The notes under the pieces are model-generated. The model saw nothing but the letters and a program-made list of their open reading frames with translations, was not told the origin of the DNA and did no database searches. The position numbers and the translations under genes were made by a program. DNA of 36,673 bases from Gammaproteobacteria bacterium (lineage in GTDB: Bacteria > Pseudomonadota > Gammaproteobacteria > Arenicellales > Spongiicolonaceae), in NCBI GenBank assembly GCA_028817275.1, contig JAPPPZ010000123.1:1-36673 (forward strand). The letters are read 5' to 3'. This document shows, piece after piece, positions 1-7,045 of this stretch (the first letter of the stretch is position 1; each line of letters opens with the position of its first letter).

Positions 1-32
1 ACCTCCGCACCGGCCAGCGGCGGTTCCAAGTC

Positions 33-755
33 TCAGCGCGCCGCCTTCACCAGGGCATCAAACAGTTTCTGCTGCACGGCGTCCTCAGCGGCGGTGAGTT
101 CCGGGTGCCATTGGACGGCCAATAGAAAACGGCGGCCCGGGGATTCAATGGCCTCCACCGCGCCGTCGGGGGCCCAGGCCACCGGTTTGAACAGCGGGGG
201 GATTTCGCGCAAGGCCTGGTGGTGCCAGGACTGGCAGGTGAAGTGGAGGCTGCCAAGCACGGCATGGAGTTTGGAGGTTGCGTCCACGGTCACGGCATGC
301 GCCACCGGCTCACGCGGCGGGGCGCGGTGGGCGACGGCCGCGCCGTAGTGGTCGGGGAGGTGCTCAAACAACGTGCCGCCGGCGGCGATGTTAAGCACCT
401 GCGCGCCACGGCAGATGCCGAGGGTGGGGAGGCCGCCGTGGTCGCCGTCGCCGTCCAGCACCGCATCGGCCAGGGCAAACTCGCTGGCGTCGCGGGCCTC
501 GTCCAGGTTGTAGATGGTTTCGTGGCGCGCGCCGTGGTAGCGGTCGGGGTTGATGTCGCCGCCGCCGGTGAGCACCAGCGCGTCCAGCAGCGGCAGCGCC
601 TCGCGCCAATCTTCCCCGCCGGGCGGCAGCAGCACGGCACAGCCGCCGGCGCGGCGCACCGCTTTGACATAATCGGCCGGCAGGTGGTAGCGGTCGCCGT
701 CGGTGAGGCCGTAGGCGCTGAGGCCCACCAGCGGGCGGGCGCGGTTTGTTTTCAT
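33..755 (-). CDS. Gamma-glutamyl-gamma-aminobutyrate hydrolase-like (peptidase C26, class-I GATase fold)
   Basis: The product is about 240 aa of the class-I glutamine amidotransferase fold, in the branch that hydrolyses gamma-glutamyl bonds in the cytosol (PuuD-like). The nucleophile elbow GICRGAQ places the catalytic Cys near residue 115, and QWHPE near residue 215 supplies the His and Glu of the triad. An early TGGGDINP loop is also typical of the family. I chose the ATG at 755 because its first bases overlap the stop of the upstream Nudix gene (ATGA), which indicates translational coupling. A longer in-frame extension to 827 would lie wholly inside the Nudix gene. Substrate is inferred from the family only; no puuABC genes are in the window, so a role in putrescine breakdown is not shown. 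The adjacent GMC oxidoreductase may point to amine or alcohol catabolism. Confidence 0.85.
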   Translation of the reverse strand: MKTNRARPLVGLSAYGLTDGDRYHLPADYVKAVRRAGGCAVLLPPGGEDWREALPLLDALVLTGGGDINPDRYHGARHETIYNLDEARDASEFALADAVLDGDGDHGGLPTLGICRGAQVLNIAAGGTLFEHLPDHYGAAVAHRAPPREPVAHAVTVDATSKLHAVLGSLHFTCQSWHHQALREIPPLFKPVAWAPDGAVEAIESPGRRFLLAVQWHPELTAAEDAVQQKLFDALVKAAR

Positions 756-1261
756 CGCGCGCCGGCCAGGGTTTTCCAGATTAAATGCAGCGAGGAGGTG
801 AAGGCCTGCGGCCGGTCGGCCATCCATCGCTCGAGCTCGGCGGCGCCGACCCAGCGCACCTGGTCAATCTCCGACTCCTGCGGCGTCACTTCGCCGTCGT
901 GGTGCAGTTCGTACACTTGAATGAATTCCATGCCGGTTTCCGCGCAGGCGTCGAGTTTAAACAGAAGTTCGGGCGCATCAACCGGGGTGAAGCCCAGTTC
1001 CTCCGCCGTCTCGCGCGTTGCGGCGGCGGCGTATTCCTCACCGCTCTGCAGGTGGCCGCCCACCGAGGTGTCCCACAGGCCGGGGTTGCAGTCTTTGTGC
1101 GGCGCGCGTTTTTGCAGCAGCAGTTCACCGCCGGCGTTGAACACCAGCACATGCACCGCGCGGTGGCGCAATCCGAGGCGGTGCACCTCGGCCCGCGGGC
1201 GGCGGTCTATGACGCGGTCTTTCTCGTCCACCACATCAAAAATTTCGGCGGCGTTTTGCAT
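752..1261 (-). CDS. Nudix hydrolase
   Basis: The 169-aa product contains a full Nudix box at about residues 69-91: G-x5-E-x7-RE-x-x-EE-x-G, with G69, E75, R83, E84, E87, E88 and G90. This box binds the metal that hydrolyses an X-linked nucleoside diphosphate. The flanking WDTSVGGHLQSGE and the N-terminal sequence resemble the YfcD / isopentenyl-diphosphate-isomerase-like branch, whose substrates are mostly unknown. The ATG at 1261 lies 2 nt past the GMC oxidoreductase stop. A TTG two codons upstream would overlap that stop and is less likely. The 3' end overlaps the next gene by 4 nt. The product probably belongs to a three-gene transcript with its neighbours. Substrate not assignable. Confidence 0.88.
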   Translation of the reverse strand: MQNAAEIFDVVDEKDRVIDRRPRAEVHRLGLRHRAVHVLVFNAGGELLLQKRAPHKDCNPGLWDTSVGGHLQSGEEYAAAATRETAEELGFTPVDAPELLFKLDACAETGMEFIQVYELHHDGEVTPQESEIDQVRWVGAAELERWMADRPQAFTSSLHLIWKTLAGAR

Positions 1262-1263
1262 GC

Positions 1264-2910
1264 TCAACGCTGCGTCTGCGGGTCGGCGCGGTAAAACGGC
1301 GCGGGCGAGGGCGCCAGCGGCGGACGGCCGCGAATCATGTCGGCGGCCTTCTCGGCCATCATGAGCACCGTGGCGTTCAGGTTGCCGTTCACCACCGCCG
1401 GCATGATGGAGGCGTCCACCACCCGCAGGTTGTGGAGGCCGTGCACCCGGGTCTCGGCGTCCACCACGGCGCCGTCACCGTCACCCATGCCGCAGGTGCA
1501 CGCCGGGTGGTATGCGCTTTCCCCCTTGGCGCGGGCGAAAGCATCGAGCGCGGCGTCACTTTGCGCAGCGGCGCCGGGGGCGAGTTCGGGGCCGCGCACA
1601 CCGTCAAACGCGCTCTGCGCAAAAATCTCCCGCGTCAACCGAATCCCGTCGCGCATGTCGCGGCGGTCCTGCTCCTCGGCCAGGTAGTTGAACAGAATTT
1701 CCGGCGCCGCCGCCGGGTCGGCATTGCGCAGTTTGACCTGGCCGCGGCTGGCCGGGCGCATGGGGCCCACATGCAGTTGGAAACCGTGGCCGCCGGCCGG
1801 CACGCTGCCGTCGTAACTCATGGCGATGGGCAGAAAGTGAAACTGCAGGTCGGGGTATTCCACGCCGGCGCGGCTGCGGATGAAACCGCCGGCTTCAAAA
1901 TGGTTGGTGGCACCGAGGCCGCGCTTAAACAGCAGCCACTCCAGCCCGGTTTTCAGTTTGTTCCACGGGCGCAGCGCCGGGTAGATGGAAACCGGCCTGG
2001 TCGCGGCGTGCTGCACGTACACTTCCAGATGATCCTGCAAGTTGGCGCCGACGCCGGGCAGGTCGTGGGTGACGGTGACGCCGGCCTGTTCCAAATCGGC
2101 GGCGCGGCCGACGCCGGACAACTGCAAAATCTGCGGCGAGTTAATGGCGCCGCCGCACAAAATCACCTCGCGCCCGGCGTACGCCTTGCGCGTTTCACCT
2201 TTGGCGCGGTATTCCACGCCAACCGCGCGCGCGCTGTCAAACAGGATGCGGCTGGCCAGCGCTTTTAACTGCACAGTTAAGTTGGGCCGCACTAACGCCG
2301 GCCGCAGGTAGGCCTTGGCCGCGCTCCAGCGTTCACCGTTGTGCACCGTCATGTCCATGGGCCCGACGCCTTCCTGCCGGTAGCCGTTCATGTCCTCGGT
2401 GCGGGCGTAGCCGGCCTGCTGCCCGGCTTCCATGAAAGCGCGGAACAGCGGGTTGGCGCAGGCGCCGGTGGACACAAAAAGCGGCCCGTCGCCGCCGCGG
2501 TAGGCGTCACCGCCGGCTGCCCGGGTTTCGGATTTTATAAAGTAGGGCAGCACTTCGGCATACGACCAGCCGCGCGCGCCGAGCCGCGCCCAGTTGTCGT
2601 AATCCATGGCGTTGCCGCGAATGTAGACCATGCCGTTGATGGAGGACGACCCGCCCAGCACCCGCCCGCGCGGACAATACACCCGCCGCCGGTCAAGGTG
2701 CGGCTCCGGCGCGCTGTGGTAGAACCAGTTAAAACGGTCGTTGGCCAGCGGAAAAGAAAACGCCGCCGGCATGTGAATGAAAACACTGCGGTCCCGCGGC
2801 CCGGCCTCCAGCAATAAAACGGTGGACTCGCCGTCTTCGGTCAAGCGGGCGGCCAGAACACAACCGGCACTGCCGGCGCCGATGATGATGTAGTCGAAAG
2901 TTTGGGGCAC
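1264..2910 (-). CDS. GMC-family FAD oxidoreductase (choline dehydrogenase-like)
   Basis: This is a flavoprotein alcohol/choline dehydrogenase-like enzyme of about 548 aa, the usual length for the BetA group. The N-terminal FAD dinucleotide motif is GAGSAGCVLAARL, followed by the family signature GGSSSINGMVYIRG near residue 80. The C-terminal active-site region has YHPACTCGMG followed by GNLNATVLMM. The His in the first motif is the expected base that removes the substrate hydroxyl proton. I chose the GTG at 2910. The alternative TTG at 2940 falls inside a near-perfect extended -10 box (TGCTATAAT) and so could not be translated from that promoter. Two-nt spacing to the Nudix gene suggests cotranscription. 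Without betB or betI nearby, choline as substrate is only one possibility. Confidence 0.86.
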   Translation of the reverse strand: MPQTFDYIIIGAGSAGCVLAARLTEDGESTVLLLEAGPRDRSVFIHMPAAFSFPLANDRFNWFYHSAPEPHLDRRRVYCPRGRVLGGSSSINGMVYIRGNAMDYDNWARLGARGWSYAEVLPYFIKSETRAAGGDAYRGGDGPLFVSTGACANPLFRAFMEAGQQAGYARTEDMNGYRQEGVGPMDMTVHNGERWSAAKAYLRPALVRPNLTVQLKALASRILFDSARAVGVEYRAKGETRKAYAGREVILCGGAINSPQILQLSGVGRAADLEQAGVTVTHDLPGVGANLQDHLEVYVQHAATRPVSIYPALRPWNKLKTGLEWLLFKRGLGATNHFEAGGFIRSRAGVEYPDLQFHFLPIAMSYDGSVPAGGHGFQLHVGPMRPASRGQVKLRNADPAAAPEILFNYLAEEQDRRDMRDGIRLTREIFAQSAFDGVRGPELAPGAAAQSDAALDAFARAKGESAYHPACTCGMGDGDGAVVDAETRVHGLHNLRVVDASIMPAVVNGNLNATVLMMAEKAADMIRGRPPLAPSPAPFYRADPQTQR

Positions 2911-2939
2911 TGGATTGCCTGGAGCCGGATTAGTTTGCA

Positions 2940-2948
2940 ATTATAGCA
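2940..2948 (-). promoter_or_regulatory. Extended -10 promoter TGCTATAAT for the GMC/Nudix/hydrolase run
   Basis: On the minus strand the sequence reads TGCTATAAT with its hexamer at 2945-2940, 29 nt upstream of the GTG at 2910. It matches the same TGC-TATAMT element seen before several other genes in the window. No clear -35 was found. The promoter lies just after the stop of the NTF2-like gene, so the GMC run can be transcribed independently of it. Confidence 0.6.
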
Positions 2949-2952
2949 AACC

Positions 2953-3405
2953 TCATTGCTCCCGCTTTCCTTCAGGCGTCACCGTATTGGCATCTCTGAT
3001 TAGCACCCAGCAGCCTCCCCGATTCTCCAGAACCGACAGCGAGTGCCCGGAGAAAGCGGTCTTCTTTTTTTCCTTCTTTTCAAGAATGCTGAATTTTATT
3101 CTGGTCCAAAGATAAGCGGTGTCCCCGGACACACGAACTTCCTCAACCTCGGCTCCGCCCTCAAACTCAAACTGGGCCAAAGTCTCGGGCGTCCTCGTCA
3201 CCGCCGAGGCAAATGCGGCCTTGTCCATCCGCCCAACACCGGGCACCAGAAACACCGCATCGTCCGCAATCAGGCTGTGCACTTTGCCAAGGTCCCCGCT
3301 TTCAGTGGCGTCTACCCACGCCCGAAACCACGCGAGAATTTTATCTTCTTCCCTGCCCGCCGAACTTTCAGGGTAATCTTTGGACTCCCCGCGTTTATAT
3401 GCCAT
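2953..3405 (-). CDS. SgcJ/EcaC-like NTF2-fold protein (DUF4440/SnoaL-type)
   Basis: A 150-aa protein of the NTF2-like cone fold. The recognisable core is EEDKILAWFRAWVDATESGD, then LIADDAVFLVPG, a central FEFEGGAEVEEVRV strand and a C-terminal CWVLIRDANT strand. This is the pattern of SgcJ/EcaC/DUF4440 proteins, which are small cytosolic proteins of varied or unknown activity. Its ATG (3405) lies 11 nt inside the end of the nuclease-like gene, so the two are probably translationally coupled. A GGGGA Shine-Dalgarno-like tract lies about 9 nt upstream. Base composition is clearly more AT-rich than the flanks, as in the gene before it, which suggests the pair was acquired together. Function unknown. 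Confidence 0.75.
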   Translation of the reverse strand: MAYKRGESKDYPESSAGREEDKILAWFRAWVDATESGDLGKVHSLIADDAVFLVPGVGRMDKAAFASAVTRTPETLAQFEFEGGAEVEEVRVSGDTAYLWTRIKFSILEKKEKKKTAFSGHSLSVLENRGGCWVLIRDANTVTPEGKREQ

Positions 3406-4306
3406 ATGCTTTCCCCGTCAGGTGGCGGTGCCATTCGTAAAGACTATCGTAACTGAGAAAAGTCACCTTGTCTATTAAATTGTTCGCCTTGAAAGTCGGC
3501 CGGTTAATTTCCCGGCCGAATTTGCCTTCTTTTTCGCTGTGGGAAACGACGTTAAAATTGTCAATGCCGGCGACCGACAGCAAAACATCGTTAAACCGCA
3601 GCAGGCCGGAGTAAATCGGGGTGGTGTGCTCCACCTCAAACAGGGAAAAAGGAGACGAGCCCTTGAGCCAGATGACGTCAACCTCGCTGATAATGCCGTT
3701 CACCTCGCTGTTGAAAAACGGCAACTCTTTGACTTTGGAAAAGTCAACGATGGAACGGTCAATTTCCGCGTAATCCCTTTTGGGGAAAAACAAACCGTAG
3801 CCTTTGTGAATGCCGATGGAACCAACCAGCGACTGCGCCTGCCCGTGGGACAATTCGGGAATGGTTTTCTGCCCGGTGGGAAACATCAACACCGTTTCCA
3901 TATGGGTGAAAGACTCCGAACTGAATTTGCCGATATTGGCGAAGTACAACTCCCGGCCGCTGTCGCGGAAAAAATGCAGCACTTTATACTGGCCGTCGGC
4001 GGACGCTTCGACGTTGGCAAAATAACTTTCGAACCGCTTGAAAGGCACGAATGCATTTTTATCCGGCTGGTCGGTCAGCAAAAACAAAAAACTTGTTTTG
4101 CCCTGCTTCACCATCAAGTCCACGTCTTTCCTGCGCAAACCGTAGAACGCATATGGCACGCGCCCCTCGGTTATTCTGGAATAGCGGAAATACACGATGA
4201 TGTCGGCGGCCGGAATGTGGAACAGGGAACGCCCATCGCCGATTTTGTTGACCGCGCCGAATTTATTTTTCAGCGCGTCGAGTTTTTCTTCTGCGGGGGT
4301 TTTCAT
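3395..4306 (-). CDS. Orphan PD-(D/E)XK-like nuclease-family protein
   Basis: A 303-aa protein I cannot assign to a named enzyme. The C-terminal half carries a pattern resembling PD-(D/E)XK nucleases: D210 in EVDVIW, then FEVEH (E224, E226, H227) about 14 residues later, followed by an SGLLRF helix (R237). This ExE-H form occurs in uncharacterised restriction-endonuclease-like proteins where the usual Lys is replaced. The N-terminal 200 residues show no motif I recognise. It starts 10 nt after the ilvD stop and overlaps the NTF2-like gene by 11 nt. Composition is much more AT-rich than ilvD or the GMC gene, a sign of horizontal acquisition. No methyltransferase lies beside it, so it is not an ordinary restriction-modification pair. 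Nuclease activity is an inference. Confidence 0.55.
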   Translation of the reverse strand: MKTPAEEKLDALKNKFGAVNKIGDGRSLFHIPAADIIVYFRYSRITEGRVPYAFYGLRRKDVDLMVKQGKTSFLFLLTDQPDKNAFVPFKRFESYFANVEASADGQYKVLHFFRDSGRELYFANIGKFSSESFTHMETVLMFPTGQKTIPELSHGQAQSLVGSIGIHKGYGLFFPKRDYAEIDRSIVDFSKVKELPFFNSEVNGIISEVDVIWLKGSSPFSLFEVEHTTPIYSGLLRFNDVLLSVAGIDNFNVVSHSEKEGKFGREINRPTFKANNLIDKVTFLSYDSLYEWHRHLTGKAYGI

Positions 4307-4315
4307 GCGGCCAAC

Positions 4316-5998
4316 TCACTCATCCGTCACACACCCCTCGCTCGCATCGCGCACGCAGCGGATGTATTTGAACAGCGTCCCGCGCTCGGCTTTGTAGGGC
4401 GGCATGGTCCACTCCTTGCGGCGGCGGCTGAGTTCGGATTCGCTGAGGGCGACGTCCAGGGTGTTGCACTCGGCGTCGATGGTGATGGCGTCGCCGTCCT
4501 GCAGCAGGGCGATGGGGCCGCCTTCCTGGGCTTCGGGGACGACGTGGCCGATGAGGAAACCGTGGCTGCCGCCGGAGAATCGGCCGTCGGTGATGAGCGC
4601 CACTTCGCCGCCCAGGCCGGCGCCGACAATGGCGCTGGTGGGGGTCAGCATCTCGGGCATGCCGGGGCCGCCTTTGGGGCCCTCGTAGCGGATGACGATG
4701 ACGTCGCCTTTGGTGACGGCGCCCTGTTCCAGCGCGGCCAGCATGTCCTCCTCGCAGTCAAACACCCGCGCGCGGCCGGTGAAGCGGGTGCCCTCCTTGC
4801 CGGTGATTTTGGCCACGGCGCCGCCGGGGGCGAGGTTGCCGCGCAGGATTTGCAGGTGGCTGGTGGACTTGATGGGCGCGCTGAGCGGTGCAATCACGTC
4901 CTGGCCTTCAGCCAGCGGCGCCGCATCGGCGAGGTTGCCGGCGATGGTGCGGCCGGTGACGGTGATGCAGTCGCCGTGCAGCATGCCTTCGGCCAGCAGC
5001 ATCTTCATCACCGCCGGAATGCCGCCCGCTTTGTGCAGGTCTTCCATCACGTATTTGCCGCTTGGCTTGAGGTCGGCGAGGTACGGGGTGCGCGCGCTGA
5101 TGTTCTGGAAGTCGTCCAGGGTGAGGGTGACGCCCACGGCGCGCGCCATGGCGATGAGGTGCAGCACCGCGTTGGTGGAGCCGCCGAGCACACTGACCAG
5201 CACCATGGCGTTGTCAAAAGCCTCGCGGCTCATGATGTCGCGCGGGGTGATGTTGCGCTCCAGCAGTTCGCGTACCGCGGCGCCGGCGCGGCGGCACTCA
5301 TCGGCCTTCAGCGGGTCGGTGGCCGGGGTGGAGGCGCTGCCGGGCAGAGACATGCCGAGGGCCTCAATGGCGCTGGCCATGGTGTTGGCGGTGTACATGC
5401 CGCCGCAGGCGCCGGCACCGGGGCAGGCGTTGCGCACGATGTCGCGGCGGGCGTCATCGGTGATGCGCTTGCCGATGAACTCGCCGTAACTCTGGAACGC
5501 CGAGACGATGTCCAGCGCGCGGCCGTCGCGGCCGGTGCCGGGGCGGATGGTGCCGCCGTAAACCATCAGGCCGGGGCGGTTGACGCGGCCCATGGCCATG
5601 ACGCAGCCGGGCATGTTCTTGTCGCAGCCGGGAATGGTGATGCACGCGTCATACCACTGCGCGGCGACCACCGTCTCAATGGAGTCGGCGATGAGGTCGC
5701 GCGACTGCAGCGAGTAACTCATGCCGGAGGTGCCCATGGAAATGCCGTCGCTGACGCCGATGGTGTTGAAGCGCAGCCCGACCATGCCGGCCCCGGCGAC
5801 GCCTTCGCGCACATCAAAGGCGAGGTCGTTCAGGTGCATGTTGCACGTGTTGCCCTCCCACCACACGCTGGCGATGCCGACCTGCGCCTTGTCCATGTCG
5901 GCCTCGCTGAGGCCGGCGCCGTACAGCATGGCCTGCGACGCCCCTTGTGAACGGGGCGCGGTGATGCGGCGGCTGACGGTGTTGAGGTTTTTGGCCAT
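4316..5998 (-). CDS. ilvD: Dihydroxy-acid dehydratase
   Basis: This enzyme converts 2,3-dihydroxy-isovalerate and dihydroxy-methylvalerate to the 2-keto acids in valine, leucine and isoleucine synthesis, in the cytosol. At 560 aa it has the usual length. Signature motifs are [31 protein letters not shown] and [12 protein letters not shown]. Cluster ligands are at about C52, C125 and C198, the three-Cys spacing of the [2Fe-2S] type. I chose the ATG at 5998 because MAKNLN is the typical N terminus and a TGCTATACT promoter lies just upstream. A longer frame to 6133 would cross that promoter and run into the divergent gene. ilvD stands alone here; no other ilv genes are present, and the downstream neighbour is the foreign-looking nuclease gene. 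Confidence 0.97.
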   Translation of the reverse strand: MAKNLNTVSRRITAPRSQGASQAMLYGAGLSEADMDKAQVGIASVWWEGNTCNMHLNDLAFDVREGVAGAGMVGLRFNTIGVSDGISMGTSGMSYSLQSRDLIADSIETVVAAQWYDACITIPGCDKNMPGCVMAMGRVNRPGLMVYGGTIRPGTGRDGRALDIVSAFQSYGEFIGKRITDDARRDIVRNACPGAGACGGMYTANTMASAIEALGMSLPGSASTPATDPLKADECRRAGAAVRELLERNITPRDIMSREAFDNAMVLVSVLGGSTNAVLHLIAMARAVGVTLTLDDFQNISARTPYLADLKPSGKYVMEDLHKAGGIPAVMKMLLAEGMLHGDCITVTGRTIAGNLADAAPLAEGQDVIAPLSAPIKSTSHLQILRGNLAPGGAVAKITGKEGTRFTGRARVFDCEEDMLAALEQGAVTKGDVIVIRYEGPKGGPGMPEMLTPTSAIVGAGLGGEVALITDGRFSGGSHGFLIGHVVPEAQEGGPIALLQDGDAITIDAECNTLDVALSESELSRRRKEWTMPPYKAERGTLFKYIRCVRDASEGCVTDE

Positions 5999-6010
5999 GG
6001 GGCGGCGGCG

Positions 6011-6019
6011 AGTATAGCA
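6011..6019 (-). promoter_or_regulatory. Extended -10 promoter TGCTATACT for ilvD
   Basis: On the minus strand TGCTATACT lies with its hexamer at 6016-6011, only 12 nt before the ilvD ATG. Transcription would start about 5 nt before the ATG, giving an almost leaderless mRNA. The leader is a GCC-rich tract with no Shine-Dalgarno sequence. Confidence 0.6.
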
Positions 6020-6060
6020 CCGGCGGCGGACCCTCACCGCCGCCGCCAAACCGCCCCCTT

Positions 6061-6069
6061 TGCTATACT
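6061..6069 (+). promoter_or_regulatory. Extended -10 promoter TGCTATACT for the Gfo/Idh/MocA gene
   Basis: TGCTATACT, hexamer 6064-6069, is followed after exactly 7 nt by the ATG at 6077. With normal spacing the transcript would begin at or next to the A of the ATG, so the mRNA is predicted to be leaderless. It faces away from the ilvD promoter, with about 45 nt between the two -10 boxes. Confidence 0.65.
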
Positions 6070-6076
6070 CCCCCAG

Positions 6077-7039
6077 ATGCCCCCTCCTCTCCGCATCGGC
6101 GTTGTCGGCGTTGGTTATCTTGGCAGTTTGCATGCGCGGATTTATGCCGGGATGAAGGGGGTGAAACTTGCCGGCGTGGCGGACATTGATGCGGCGGCGG
6201 CGGCGCGGGTGGCCGGGGAATGCGGCTGCGGCGGGTTTACCGCGCGGGAGAAATTATTCGGGCGGGTGGACGCGGTCAGCATTGCGGTGCCCACCGAGGC
6301 GCATGAGGAGGTGGCGGTGGACTTTCTTGCGCGTGGCGTGCATGTTCTGCTGGAAAAACCCATCGCCCCCGACCTCGCCGGCGGCCGCAACATTGTCGCC
6401 GCCGCCGAAAAGAGCGGGGCGATTTTGCAGATTGGCCACCTTGAACGTTTTAACGCCGGCGTCATGGCCATGGCCGAGCGCATCAAGGACGCGCGCTTTA
6501 TTGAGTCGCAGCGCCTCGGCACTTTTGTCGAGCGCGCCGCCGGCACCGATGTGATTACCGATTTAATGATCCACGACATTGACATCGTGATGACCATGGT
6601 TGACTCCGAAATCACCTACATCTCGGCGGTGGGCTCGCCGGTGATGACGCGGCACGTTGACATCGCCAACGCGCGCCTTGAGTTCGCCAACGGCGCGGTG
6701 GCCGATGTGACCGCCAGCCGCGTGTCGGAAAAAAAATTCCGCCGCATCCGCGTCTTCGCCCGCGACCGCTACCTGGCGCTCAACTTCAACGACCAGCAGA
6801 TTGAGGAGGCGCGCACCGCCGGCGGTGTTGGCGACGGCGACGGCGGCTTTCCGCGCATCATTCGCGAGCACATCCCGGTGCCGGCGCAGCCGCCGCTGGA
6901 CGCCGAGTTGCACCACTTCACCGCCACCGTGAAAAAAGGCGGCCGCCCGCTGGTCAACGGCGGCGACGGCATCCGCGCCCTCAGCGTCGCCCACCAGGTG
7001 CGCGAGAAAGTCGCCGCTTTCGGCCGCCCCCACCCTTAA
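6077..7039 (+). CDS. Gfo/Idh/MocA-family NAD(P)-dependent oxidoreductase
   Basis: A 320-aa sugar-type dehydrogenase. The N-terminal Rossmann motif is GVVGVGYLG (about residues 8-16), with EKP at 93-95, the conserved Lys-bearing tripeptide of this family. Then come [10 protein letters not shown] and HDID (about 165), which supplies the His of the active site. The GHLERFN form resembles enzymes that oxidise the 3-position of UDP-GlcNAc before amino-sugar lipid A synthesis (GnnA-like), but no gnnB or lpx gene is adjacent, so this is only a suggestion. The start at 6077 is fixed by the promoter lying 7 nt upstream. fadE follows after 6 nt, so the two are probably cotranscribed, an unusual pairing. 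Confidence 0.85.
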   Translation: MPPPLRIGVVGVGYLGSLHARIYAGMKGVKLAGVADIDAAAAARVAGECGCGGFTAREKLFGRVDAVSIAVPTEAHEEVAVDFLARGVHVLLEKPIAPDLAGGRNIVAAAEKSGAILQIGHLERFNAGVMAMAERIKDARFIESQRLGTFVERAAGTDVITDLMIHDIDIVMTMVDSEITYISAVGSPVMTRHVDIANARLEFANGAVADVTASRVSEKKFRRIRVFARDRYLALNFNDQQIEEARTAGGVGDGDGGFPRIIREHIPVPAQPPLDAELHHFTATVKKGGRPLVNGGDGIRALSVAHQVREKVAAFGRPHP

Positions 7040-7045
7040 ACCGCC

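Noticed and set aside
3539-5950. An 803-codon open frame on the plus strand opposite the nuclease-like gene and ilvD
   Set aside because: It is antisense to genes with clear family motifs and is His/Ala/Gly-rich with no domain pattern. Long antisense frames are expected at this GC content.
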